A stretch of DNA of 12,140 bases from CAYSLA01 sp964431685 (GTDB taxonomy: Bacteria > Armatimonadota > UBA5829): NCBI GenBank assembly GCA_964431685.1, contig CAYSLA010000102.1, positions 1 to 12,140 on the forward strand. The letters run 5' to 3'. The position numbers and the translations under genes were made by a program. The notes under the pieces were generated by a model, which was given only the letters and a program-made list of their open reading frames with translations, ran no database searches and was not told the origin of the DNA. Positions 1 through 6,849 of this stretch are shown in pieces. Each line of letters begins with the position of its first letter. The first letter of the stretch is position 1.

Positions 1-1
1 G

Positions 2-274
2 GGCGATCTGGATGAGGCTGGTCGGCTGGGCGTAAAGGAAGCAGCGTCGGGCAACATTCCATCCCAGGCATTTCCCCTGGACTCATTTCAAGTATCGGAT
101 GTGCGCGAAATGGTCAAGGTGGCTATACAGGACGGAGCGCCCGGCGGCGGGTTCACGCTCAGAACCACCGGCGGCGCGTCTGCCGGCCTGGGAAAGACCA
201 GAGAACAGCGCATAAAGGACATTGAGTGCCATCTCGCGATGATCGACGCGTGGCGAGAGTTCGGATCGTATTAG
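2..274 (+). CDS. Uroporphyrinogen decarboxylase (URO-D)-family protein, C-terminal fragment
   Basis: The frame is open from the left edge to a TAG at 272-274, giving 90 residues; the start lies outside the window. The readable part contains GNIPSQAFPLDSF, then SDVREMVKVAIQDGAPGGGF and LRTTGGASAG. This fits the C-terminal barrel end of URO-D-like proteins: a GN-I strand, a helix that in relatives reads 'eeV...i..g', and a Gly-rich strand. The family includes heme-pathway uroporphyrinogen decarboxylase and corrinoid methyltransferases of the MtaA/CmuA type. The visible part cannot tell these apart, and the many paralogues in environmental bacteria are usually of the second kind. It is convergent with gatB, and the two stop codons share the tetranucleotide TTAG at 271-274. 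Family confidence is moderate; no specific gene name is justified. Confidence 0.7.
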   Translation, partial: GDLDEAGRLGVKEAASGNIPSQAFPLDSFQVSDVREMVKVAIQDGAPGGGFTLRTTGGASAGLGKTREQRIKDIECHLAMIDAWREFGSY

Positions 275-1701
275 CCCGCGAGTCTAGCCTCAAGCATCTC
301 CCGCAGAAGCTTGGGGTTAGCCTTGCCTTTCGATACCCTCATCACCTGGCCAACGAGAAAACCGGCAGCCTCCGTCTTGCCATTGCGGTAGTTCTCCACA
401 GCATCGGCATGCTCGGCGAGAACAGAGTCAAGCATAGCGGCAAGCTCGTCGGACTCGCCGATCTGGCTGAAACCGTGTTCCTCCACAATCGACTCTGGAC
501 TTTGATCGGAGTCCAGCATCAAATCGAAGACCTGTCTCGCTGCCTTGGCGGTAATCTTGTCCTGCTCAATCATTCGCAACAGCGTCGCAAGCCTCTCAGG
601 GGTGACGGTTGTCTCCGCCATCTGTTGACCTTTCTCCCGCAACGCAGGAATCAGTCGCGAGGCAACCCATTGTGCTGCAGTGCGCGGCTGGATGCTCTGC
701 TTTGCCAAAGCTTCGAAGTACTCTGCAACGTCCAGTTCGGCGCTCATCTGAGCAGCCTCGTCGTCGAGAAGACCGTATTCTGAGACGAATCTGGCCTGCT
801 TCTGAGCGGGCATCTCCGGCAACTGGCTCCCGATATTGGCGACCCACTCCTCTGTTAGCACGATAGCAGGCACGGAAGGATCCGGCACACAAGGGCCCGC
901 AAACTTACCGCGCATCGGTGTCGTGATGTTCTTGTCCGGGTCCCACAACCGCGTGTGCAGAACGATGGGACGCCCTGCGTCCAATTCCTCAGTCTGCCGC
1001 AGAATTTCGTGGTCGATAGCGCTACCGACCGCACGCACGGAGTTCATATTCTTCACTTCAACCTTTGTGTTCATCTCGGAGGAACCCACGGGACGAATAG
1101 AAATGTTGGCGTCGCAGCGCATAGTGCCGCTGTCCATACTGCACTCGGCGGTTCCTGCATAGCGAATCTGACGGCGAAGTATCCGGAGGAATTCCATAGC
1201 GTCGTATGCACTCCGCATGTCGGGTTCGGTGACGATCTCCACCAACGGCGACCCCGCGCGGTTGAAGTCCACGAGACTGATCTTGGTGCGACCCTCAGTC
1301 TCGTGCACCAGTTTTGCCACGTCCTCTTCCATATGAACGTGATGGATACGCAGATGTCTCGGCGAGCCATCTTCACCTGTGATGTCGAGCCAGCCGTTGC
1401 GCGCAAGCGGCTTGTGGTGCTGGGAAAGCTGAAAGCCCTTGGGCAAGTCGGGATAGTAGTAGACCTTCTGGTCAAAGGCGCTCTCAGGCTGTATCGTGCA
1501 GTTAAGCGCCATCGCAGTGAGCGCAGCGTGCTCAAGAGCGTTCCGGCTGAACTGCGGTATTGCCCCAGGCATCCACAGGCATATCGGGCAAGTGTTGATG
1601 TTGGGACGGTCACCGGGCCTGTTTGGGCAATCACAGAACATCTTGGTGTCGCAGTTGAGCTGGACGTGAATCTCTAGGCCGATTACTGCTTCATAAGCCA
1701 T
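271..1701 (-). CDS. gatB: Asp-tRNA(Asn)/Glu-tRNA(Gln) amidotransferase subunit B
   Basis: GatB is the kinase/transamidase subunit of the cytoplasmic GatCAB complex. It phosphorylates the side chain of Asp-tRNA(Asn) or Glu-tRNA(Gln) and substitutes ammonia. At 476 residues it is full length. Seen: the N-terminal YEAVIGLEIHVQL motif with Glu10 and His12, four zinc-ribbon cysteines (C23, C25, C38, C41), the VHMEED segment around Glu125, DFNRAGSPLVEIVTEPD near residues 145-161, and the C-terminal GatB/YqeY tail with GFLVGQVMRVSKGKANP. The ATG at 1699-1701 is preceded on the minus strand by GAGGAG about 10 nt away, inside the end of the gatA homologue. Only 2 bp separate the genes, implying translational coupling. 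Nothing in this subunit looks degraded, unlike its GatA neighbour. Identification is secure. Confidence 0.97.
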   Translation of the reverse strand: MAYEAVIGLEIHVQLNCDTKMFCDCPNRPGDRPNINTCPICLWMPGAIPQFSRNALEHAALTAMALNCTIQPESAFDQKVYYYPDLPKGFQLSQHHKPLARNGWLDITGEDGSPRHLRIHHVHMEEDVAKLVHETEGRTKISLVDFNRAGSPLVEIVTEPDMRSAYDAMEFLRILRRQIRYAGTAECSMDSGTMRCDANISIRPVGSSEMNTKVEVKNMNSVRAVGSAIDHEILRQTEELDAGRPIVLHTRLWDPDKNITTPMRGKFAGPCVPDPSVPAIVLTEEWVANIGSQLPEMPAQKQARFVSEYGLLDDEAAQMSAELDVAEYFEALAKQSIQPRTAAQWVASRLIPALREKGQQMAETTVTPERLATLLRMIEQDKITAKAARQVFDLMLDSDQSPESIVEEHGFSQIGESDELAAMLDSVLAEHADAVENYRNGKTEAAGFLVGQVMRVSKGKANPKLLREMLEARLAG

Positions 1702-1703
1702 GA

Positions 1704-2948
1704 CTACAGGTCTCCTCTATGCATGGTTGCGATTCTAGCGGCGTAGCCAAGCAATCTGTTGTCCTGGAGTCGTGAAGCCACCAGTTGCAGACCAAGGTCC
1801 TCGCCGTCGGCTTTGACAAAGCCAGGCACGCTGATCGCCGGAAGCCCGGCTACGTTTGCGGCCAGTGTGAGCGCAAACCGATCGTAGACTTGCGAGACTG
1901 ATTCAGCCGGATCGCTCGGCACATTCTTCTTCCTTGTCGGCAGAGCGATAAGACCCGACTCGCTCAAGACCTTGTTCAGCGCCTCGACCAGTCGCCGACG
2001 GATGCGACAGGCGTTCTCAAAAGCCGAGTAGTTTTCGAACTGGAAATAAGCGCCCTGGAAGAGAAAGGACTTCACGAGCGGCCCAAATGACTCTTCGCGT
2101 GATTTCAGATACATTTCGTTCCAGTCATCAGCCTTTGCCGCACGGTGGCCGTATCGAACACTGTCGTATTTCCCAGCGCTCGATGAAGCCTCCGTTGAGC
2201 CAATGGCCTGGTGGACCGTGCGAAGCAAATCGTAGTCCTCGACCGGCGCTTCGGTTGTCCTGGCACCGGCTTTCCTCAGCACAACCAGAGCAGATTCGAA
2301 TGCATCACGCTCCTCAGGGTCAAGCCCGGCAAGGCTCTGGGGAATGACTGCGATGGTTTTCGTATCAGTAGCCGCGTCCGGCGCGCTGAAATCGGGGAAC
2401 TCGCCGCCCAGGGAAAAGTCACGTTCATCGGGGCCGCTGATTGCCCGGAGGATCCCGGCAATGGTGGTAACGTCTCGCGCCACAACACCAAGGCACTCCA
2501 TCGAGGGAACCAGGCCAATCAGCCCGTAGCGGGATATGGTGCCCGCTGTTGGTTTGAAGCCAAAGAGCCGTGCCTGGGCAGCAGCCACGCGCGATTCGCC
2601 AATAGTGTCGGTAACCAGGGCTGCATCGCACGCCGACGAGGCCACCGCCGCGGCACTGGTATCGCCGTCCAGGCCGAAGGCGAGCTCGGATGTACGCGTG
2701 AAACCTGCGATGCTCGCTCCGGCGGAATGCAGGCGTTCCACCACAGTGGCATCCTCCAGAGCCGTGAAGTTCTCCAGAGCTCGGGAACCGGCGTTTGCAG
2801 GCCACCCTTGCACACACAGATTTGCCTGAACTGCAATCTGGCTATCTGCAAGAGGGCCCTCTGGAGCCGGCGCATGCGAGGCAGGATTCAGGAATGAGAA
2901 TGTGTCTTCGTTGACCACTGATACCCCCAATGTATCCGAAACGGGCAA
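1704..2948 (-). CDS. gatA: GatA-like amidase-signature protein lacking the catalytic triad
   Basis: GatA normally hydrolyses glutamine and channels ammonia to GatB. The family is clear from ALENFTALEDATVVERLHSAGA, RLFGFKPTAGTISRYGLIG and, near the C-terminus, LAANVAGLPAISVP...LGLQLV. The catalytic parts are altered. The AIKD lysine is Gln41 (IAVQAN). The GGSSGG loop with the cis-serine is missing in a deletion of about 22 residues, so SELAFG is followed by LDGDT and then SAAAVA. The nucleophile serine of DTGGSIR is Glu118 (DTIGESR), with a displaced Ser119. The protein has 414 residues against about 480 usual, and the N-terminus is about 35 shorter. The start is TTG (CAA at 2946-2948), with GAGGG about 10 nt upstream and the aspS-gatC stop 14 bp away. 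The clean 414-codon frame argues for a maintained gene: a structural pseudo-amidase, or an enzyme with another nitrogen source. Family sure, activity doubtful. Confidence 0.9.
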   Translation of the reverse strand: MPVSDTLGVSVVNEDTFSFLNPASHAPAPEGPLADSQIAVQANLCVQGWPANAGSRALENFTALEDATVVERLHSAGASIAGFTRTSELAFGLDGDTSAAAVASSACDAALVTDTIGESRVAAAQARLFGFKPTAGTISRYGLIGLVPSMECLGVVARDVTTIAGILRAISGPDERDFSLGGEFPDFSAPDAATDTKTIAVIPQSLAGLDPEERDAFESALVVLRKAGARTTEAPVEDYDLLRTVHQAIGSTEASSSAGKYDSVRYGHRAAKADDWNEMYLKSREESFGPLVKSFLFQGAYFQFENYSAFENACRIRRRLVEALNKVLSESGLIALPTRKKNVPSDPAESVSQVYDRFALTLAANVAGLPAISVPGFVKADGEDLGLQLVASRLQDNRLLGYAARIATMHRGDL

Positions 2949-2962
2949 GAGCGATCTGCCCT

Positions 2963-4978
2963 CTACCCTTCAATAATATTCGCGACCTTGAAATAGTCTC
3001 CCTTTACCGCAGGAGCATTGCGAAGCAGTTGCCCATCGGCAGTGAGCGGATGAGTGCGTGCCTCGTCGCCCAGCCTCGTGAGGCCGGCGGCCTCAGTCAC
3101 TCCGAACAGAGGCTCCTCGTCCGGACTTGCCTTGTCGGCAAGAGTCTCGGCAATTTGTTGTGCTTCGGTAAGAGCATCGTCAATCTGCCGTTGCTCCCCG
3201 TCTGCTATGCCAATGCGCGACACCCACGAAAGCGACTGCGAGAGAGTCTCTTCCTCGGGCCTGGATAGCGGCTTGTCCGCCGACAGATTGAGCAGTCCGA
3301 CCTCCCCCAGTTGCGCACGGGCGACCGGTGACGGCGCTTGAGTGAGAGGACAGAACGCACTCCGGTTCTTGGGAAAGGCAATGACATCGCGGATTGAGTT
3401 CGTGCCGAGGATCATCGCGACAACACGGTCGACCCCAAGGGCTATTCCACCGTGAGGAGGCGCACCGAACTCAAGCGCTCGCAGGAAGAAACCAAACTTC
3501 TCCTCAACCTCTTCAGGAGTCAGCCCAAGCGCCTGGAAGATGCGGTTCTGCACCGCCATATCGTTGATTCTGATGCTGCCGCCGCCAAGTTCTTCACCGT
3601 TGAGCACGATATCGTAGGCCCTTGACTTCAAAGCCAGTAGTTCCTTGACGTCGCCGGGATCGAAGTCCGTGCGATCAGGGCTCGTGAACGGATGGTGCGT
3701 AGACGTCACTCCACCGTCTTCAGTGGGATCGAACAATGGGAAATCGGTCACCCAGGTCGGGCAGTACGATCCCTGCGGGATGAGGCCGAGACGCTCCGCC
3801 ACGTGAAGCCGCAGTTGGCCAAGCACCGAGGTCGTGACTCGATAGGAAGGGTCGGCGATCATCATAAGAACATCGCCATCCTCACAGCCAAAGCGCTCGA
3901 GTAAAGCCGCACGCTCCTCGTCGCTGAAGAACTGCACAATGTTGGAGTCGAGCTGGCCGTCTGTGACGCGCATCCACGTCATCCCCTTGCCGCCCATGCC
4001 AGGAACGATCTGCTTGGCATACTCGTTCTGCAGAACGTTCTTGCTGAGNNNNNNNNNNNNNNNNNNNNNNNNNNNNNNNNNNNNNNNNNNNNNNNNNNNN
4101 NNNNNNNNNNNNNNNNNNNNNNNNNNNNNNNNNNNNNNNNNNNNNNNNACCACTTCCTCGATCAGCTCGTAAATGAACTCCTCATCGACAAACGCTCCCT
4201 CAATGTCCAGTTGCGTGAACTCCGGCTGCCGATTTGGCCGCAGGTCCTCGTCACGGAAGCATTTCACAACCTGAAAGTAGCGCTCAATTCCGCTGGTTAC
4301 CAGCAGTTGCTTGAAGAGCTGAGGAGACTGTGGAAGTGCGTAGAAGCAGCCGGGATGAACGCGGCTCGGCACCAGGTAGTCACGCGCGCCTTCCGGAGTG
4401 CTCTTCGTGAGCACTGGCGTTTCGACTTCGATAAACCCACGGCTGTCGAGGATATCACGGACCGTCTTAAGGATGCGATATCGCTTGCGAAGGTTCTCCT
4501 GCATCGAAGGTCGTCGCAAGTCCAGATATCTGTACTGCAACCGCAGGTCCTCACCTACGGCAGAAGATGACGCAACTCCTCCACCCGCCAGCATCGCTTT
4601 TTCGGACACCGGAAACGGCAGAGGCCCGGACGTGTTCAGGATAACGAGTTCGCTGGCAACGACCTCAACATTACCGGTCGCTATACTGGCGTTCTCAGTC
4701 CCAGATAGACGGCCAACCACTTCTCCGGACACCTGAACACAGTATTCCTCGTGCAGACCTGAGGCCTTCTTGAGCAGTTCGGTATCTTCGGGTCCAAAGA
4801 CAACCTGTGTGATACCGGTCCAATCACGCAGATGAATGAACAGGAGTTCGCCGTGATCCCGGCGGGCATCGACCCAGCCAGCCATCTGGACTTTCCGTCC
4901 AACGTCGGAGGCACGCAAGGCCCCACAGCAGGCTCTGTCTCCCCACTTTGTGGCGACAACGGAGGTTTCTCTCAGCAT
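2963..4978 (-). CDS. aspS-gatC: Aspartyl-tRNA synthetase fused to GatC
   Basis: Residues 1 to about 562 are a bacterial-type AspRS. They show an OB-fold anticodon domain (QMAGWVDARRDHG, FIHLRDWTG), class II motif 2 (FRDEDLRPNRQPEFTQLD, 241-258), the bacterial insertion domain (LRLHVAERLGLI...WVTDFPLFD) and motif 3 (GIALGVDRVVAM...SIRDVIAFPKN, 511-538). Where AspRS should end (LTQAPSPVARAQLGEVGLLN) the frame runs on for about 100 residues matching GatC: a helical pair (SLSWVSRIGIADGEQRQ, ALTEAQQIAETL) and a tail LLRNAPAVKGDYFKVANIIE, equivalent to GatC's 'NAPE..dgyfkVP.iiE'. The product should charge tRNA-Asp, probably mischarge tRNA-Asn, and carry the GatC linker of GatCAB. The start is ATG with AAAGGAGAA about 11 nt upstream. 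The N run covers residues 277-310 and hides the catalytic segment containing the usual 'RYGSDKPD' motif, so the true length is probably near 715 residues. Confidence 0.93.
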   Translation of the reverse strand: MLRETSVVATKWGDRACCGALRASDVGRKVQMAGWVDARRDHGELLFIHLRDWTGITQVVFGPEDTELLKKASGLHEEYCVQVSGEVVGRLSGTENASIATGNVEVVASELVILNTSGPLPFPVSEKAMLAGGGVASSSAVGEDLRLQYRYLDLRRPSMQENLRKRYRILKTVRDILDSRGFIEVETPVLTKSTPEGARDYLVPSRVHPGCFYALPQSPQLFKQLLVTSGIERYFQVVKCFRDEDLRPNRQPEFTQLDIEGAFVDEEFIYELIEEVXXXXXXXXXXXXXXXXXXXXXXXXXXXXXXXXXXLSKNVLQNEYAKQIVPGMGGKGMTWMRVTDGQLDSNIVQFFSDEERAALLERFGCEDGDVLMMIADPSYRVTTSVLGQLRLHVAERLGLIPQGSYCPTWVTDFPLFDPTEDGGVTSTHHPFTSPDRTDFDPGDVKELLALKSRAYDIVLNGEELGGGSIRINDMAVQNRIFQALGLTPEEVEEKFGFFLRALEFGAPPHGGIALGVDRVVAMILGTNSIRDVIAFPKNRSAFCPLTQAPSPVARAQLGEVGLLNLSADKPLSRPEEETLSQSLSWVSRIGIADGEQRQIDDALTEAQQIAETLADKASPDEEPLFGVTEAAGLTRLGDEARTHPLTADGQLLRNAPAVKGDYFKVANIIEG
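4049..4148. other. Assembly gap of 100 N
   Basis: There are exactly 100 undetermined bases inside the aspS part of the fusion gene. A round 100 is a common placeholder for a gap of unknown size. The flanking protein segments (ELIEEV before, LSKNVLQNEY after) are separated by roughly 78 residues in typical bacterial AspRS, so the real gap is probably nearer 235 bp. The apparent frame continuity across the Ns therefore carries no information. Confidence 0.98.
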
Positions 4979-5108
4979 TCGCAGTGATTCTCCTTTTGGG
5001 GACCTAAGAAAGGATCATACAGTCTTCAGCAAAGATTCGGTCAGACCGGTCTGCGCCTCGCCTCTGGGTTCTCAACTGCCCTTATGCTGTCCGCTTCACC
5101 CTCTGACG
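4979..5108 (-). promoter_or_regulatory. aspS-gatC leader with a 12-bp perfect palindrome
   Basis: This untranslated leader ends in a strong ribosome binding site (AAAGGAGAA, about 11 nt before the ATG). At 5042-5053 it holds CAGACCGGTCTG, which is perfectly self-complementary with no loop. That suits a dimeric DNA-binding protein better than an RNA hairpin. No T-box specifier/antiterminator element (UGGNACCGCG-type) and no obvious Rho-independent attenuator were found. A regulatory role for the palindrome is a guess. Confidence 0.3.
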
Positions 5109-5114
5109 AGACTC

Positions 5115-5143
5115 ATTATACCATGTGCCGTCCACACAGCCAA
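5115..5143 (-). promoter_or_regulatory. Sigma70-type promoter for the aspS-gatC/gatA/gatB operon
   Basis: On the minus strand, a perfect -10 hexamer TATAAT (plus-strand ATTATA, 5115-5120) is preceded by a 17-bp spacer and TTGGCT (plus-strand AGCCAA, 5138-5143), which matches the -35 consensus at 4 of 6 positions. Initiation near 5108 would give a leader of about 130 nt before the ATG at 4978. The promoter lies just after the stop of the small ORF 5175-5308, as expected for a border between two transcription units. No strong terminator was seen between them, so some read-through from the upstream genes is possible. Confidence 0.65.
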
Positions 5144-5174
5144 TTCGTGATCGGACTTTTGCCCCGGATGCGTG

Positions 5175-5308
5175 CTATTTGAGGGCAGCGTCCGCTTCAC
5201 GACAAACCTCGGCGATAGCATCGATCCTTTCTTTCGGCAGATGGAAAGGATATTGTCCAGATCTTCCTCTGTCAGTCCGCCGCTCAATGTGTATTTTCTG
5301 AACTCCAT
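5175..5308 (-). pseudogene. Small ORF, about 44 residues, interrupted by a -1 frameshift
   Basis: The ATG at 5306-5308 has a good Shine-Dalgarno (AAAGGAAAAGCA before it) and begins MEFRKYTLSGGLTEEDLD. In that frame the sequence then degrades into an atypical tail that runs on through the aspS promoter. Moving back one base at the GAC of DLD gives a more protein-like continuation, QYPFHLPKERIDAI then AEVCREADAALK, ending at a TAG (5175-5177) just before the promoter. The joined product would be about 44 residues and acidic, with an amphipathic alanine-rich C-terminal helix. There is no slippery heptamer at the join, so a sequencing error or a recent mutation is likelier than programmed frameshifting. 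It lies 25 bp after the amidohydrolase stop and is probably the last gene of that operon. I do not recognise a family. Confidence 0.4.
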
Positions 5309-5333
5309 TGCTTTTCCTTTCAAACCTGTGAGG

Positions 5334-6230
5334 TCACAGGTTCAGTAGCTTCATCGCGTTTTCTCGCGCAACCTTGTTGAATGCTGTCTCGCTGATTTTC
5401 TTTGAGTCGCGCCATTCGATGAGCATCTCCGCCGTATGCAAAGGCATTGGAACGACACAATCCGTGCCGAAAAGTAGACGGTCCTGGAACTCCTCCACAA
5501 ACTTCGGACCGTACTCAGGGTCACGCGTCAAAGCGTTGAACGGGTTCAGGTCGGAAAGATCGCCGTACAAGTTCGGATACCTCCGGAAGAGCTTGGGCAC
5601 CACGCCTTCTTCCTTGATCGGGCCGGTAGGCGGATCAGGCGGAAATTCTCCGCCGTCGGGAGTAAACCCCCCACCCCGTTGGCCCGGAGTCTCAAGCGGT
5701 CCGATCTCGGCCCAGAATATGGGGCCGTGGCCGAGCATGACGAGTCTGGGAAACCGCCGCAACGTGTATTCAAGCTGAGGCAGACCGGGTTCGTCGTATA
5801 GCCCGAAATCACCTCCGACCAGGGCCGATCCGTCAAATATCACTGGAAAACCCACATCCTGAGCGTGCTTGAACAGGTTCTGTACTAGCGGATGAATCAT
5901 GGGCAGATTAATCATGACCTCGCCCAGGCCCTTGCACCCCTGGTCGCGATAGTAGCGCAGAACGCGATCGAGTGGGGCGTCCGCCGAGTTGGTCAGCACG
6001 CGTGGATCGATGTTGCAGAAGGGTATGAACCGGTCGGGATACTGAGCCGCCATCTCGAGGATGTCCTCGTTGGCCTGGGGAAAGTATATCTCCGGGCTTA
6101 CGATGGGCAGCAGGACGCCTTTGTCGATGCCCTGTTCATCGTAGAGACTGATCACTTGCTCCGCAGTACGAAACTCACACACAAACGGTACAGGTTTGCG
6201 GTATGCGTGAGCGTGAATGTCGATAAACAA
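5334..6230 (-). CDS. Metal-dependent amidohydrolase, amidohydrolase-2 (PF04909) type
   Basis: This 298-residue protein is a TIM-barrel hydrolase or decarboxylase of the amidohydrolase superfamily. Visible motifs are the N-terminal metal-binding HxH in MFIDIHAHAY (His6, His8), a possible ligand or catalytic residue in GLGEVMINLP (Glu104), VMLGHGP with His168 after strand 6, and FGTDC with Asp257. The N-terminal position of HxH and the C-terminal NAMKLLNL helix are typical of this subfamily, whose members include ACMSD-like decarboxylases and various amide or lactone hydrolases. The substrate cannot be read from the sequence. Residues about 180-206 form a Gly/Pro-rich loop that may be lineage-specific. 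The start is TTG (CAA at 6228-6230), supported by AAGGAGAA about 7 nt upstream; no nearby in-frame ATG was noted. It begins 15 bp after the acetyltransferase stop, so the two are probably co-transcribed. Confidence 0.88.
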   Translation of the reverse strand: MFIDIHAHAYRKPVPFVCEFRTAEQVISLYDEQGIDKGVLLPIVSPEIYFPQANEDILEMAAQYPDRFIPFCNIDPRVLTNSADAPLDRVLRYYRDQGCKGLGEVMINLPMIHPLVQNLFKHAQDVGFPVIFDGSALVGGDFGLYDEPGLPQLEYTLRRFPRLVMLGHGPIFWAEIGPLETPGQRGGGFTPDGGEFPPDPPTGPIKEEGVVPKLFRRYPNLYGDLSDLNPFNALTRDPEYGPKFVEEFQDRLLFGTDCVVPMPLHTAEMLIEWRDSKKISETAFNKVARENAMKLLNL

Positions 6231-6245
6231 TGTTGTTCTCCTTAC

Positions 6246-6743
6246 CTAGAGTTTCTGCACCAGTTCATGGTAGCCTGTCAGACGGTGGAAACCGTGCTTT
6301 TCGTAGTTTCGCAATGCGGGAACGTGCTCTTCGTTGTCCGCGACAAGAACTGTCGCATACTCCATCTCCTCCGATCTGAAACCATCCATCACACGGTCCA
6401 TCATGAGCGATCCGATGCCGGTTCCCTGGTGGCCCTTTGCTACGCCGTTGTAGCCAACAGTGCCAACACTACGGGCTTTGTCAATTACGTATGAATAGAA
6501 TGCAGCAACTTCCCCGTTCTTCTCGACGACGAAGCTCCGGCATTCGTCGGCCCTGAAGTACTCCAGTATGGAATTCGATAGCCAGTAGGCCCACGGCCGC
6601 CCGCCTACTACGCCGTACTGCTTCTCCATTAGGGCGCCGCTCCCTCCAGCCCATATCTCGCCAACAATCTCCCGCAGTCGTCGTGCGTCTCGTACCTCTT
6701 CAAATGGTCGGATCGTGATGTCACGCTCAGAGGTCTTCGTCAT
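6246..6743 (-). CDS. GNAT-family N-acetyltransferase
   Basis: This 165-residue single-domain protein transfers an acetyl group from acetyl-CoA to an amine. The acetyl-CoA pyrophosphate loop is clear: GVAKGHQGTGIG (about 100-111), matching the Q/R-x-x-G-x-G/A signature of motif A. It is followed by the helix SLMMDRVMDGF. Motif B ends in ALRNYEKHGFHRLTGYHEL (143-161), the usual 'N..a...Yek.GF' end of GNAT proteins. The strand with GEVAAFYSYVID (77-88) is the expected beta-4 region. The ATG is preceded by AAAGGAAAGGA. The acceptor is unknown. Its place between a ceramidase-like hydrolase and an amidohydrolase suggests a small amine or amino sugar from the same pathway, but this is inference; GNATs of this size also acetylate proteins or antibiotics. 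Confidence 0.88.
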   Translation of the reverse strand: MTKTSERDITIRPFEEVRDARRLREIVGEIWAGGSGALMEKQYGVVGGRPWAYWLSNSILEYFRADECRSFVVEKNGEVAAFYSYVIDKARSVGTVGYNGVAKGHQGTGIGSLMMDRVMDGFRSEEMEYATVLVADNEEHVPALRNYEKHGFHRLTGYHELVQKL

Positions 6744-6849
6744 TGGATGTCCTTTCCTTTCAGTATGTTGTTCGCGATGCTCACGCGAGCCTTACACAAT
6801 GGTCGCAGGAATAGCGACGCTCTTCTGCCTTTCCTCCCGCTCCGGAATA

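Noticed and set aside
955..1677. Long plus-strand ORF opposite gatB (and similar opposite frames at 226-783, 2211-2897 and 8778-9476)
   Set aside because: Each lies opposite a strongly supported gene, has no recognisable family and no ribosome binding site; they are frame shadows in GC-rich coding sequence.
4979..5114. T-box riboswitch in the aspS leader
   Set aside because: The diagnostic antiterminator sequence and a terminator before the start codon are not present on the minus strand.
5089..5200. 11-bp direct repeat GTCCGCTTCAC at 5089-5099 and 5190-5200 flanking the aspS promoter
   Set aside because: Short, only two copies, and one copy lies in likely coding sequence; no target-site or mobile-element context.
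5096..5323. 75-residue minus-strand ORF taken at full length
   Set aside because: Its second half looks non-coding and runs through a near-consensus promoter; a one-base shift gives a better ending at 5175, so I annotated the shorter frameshifted version.
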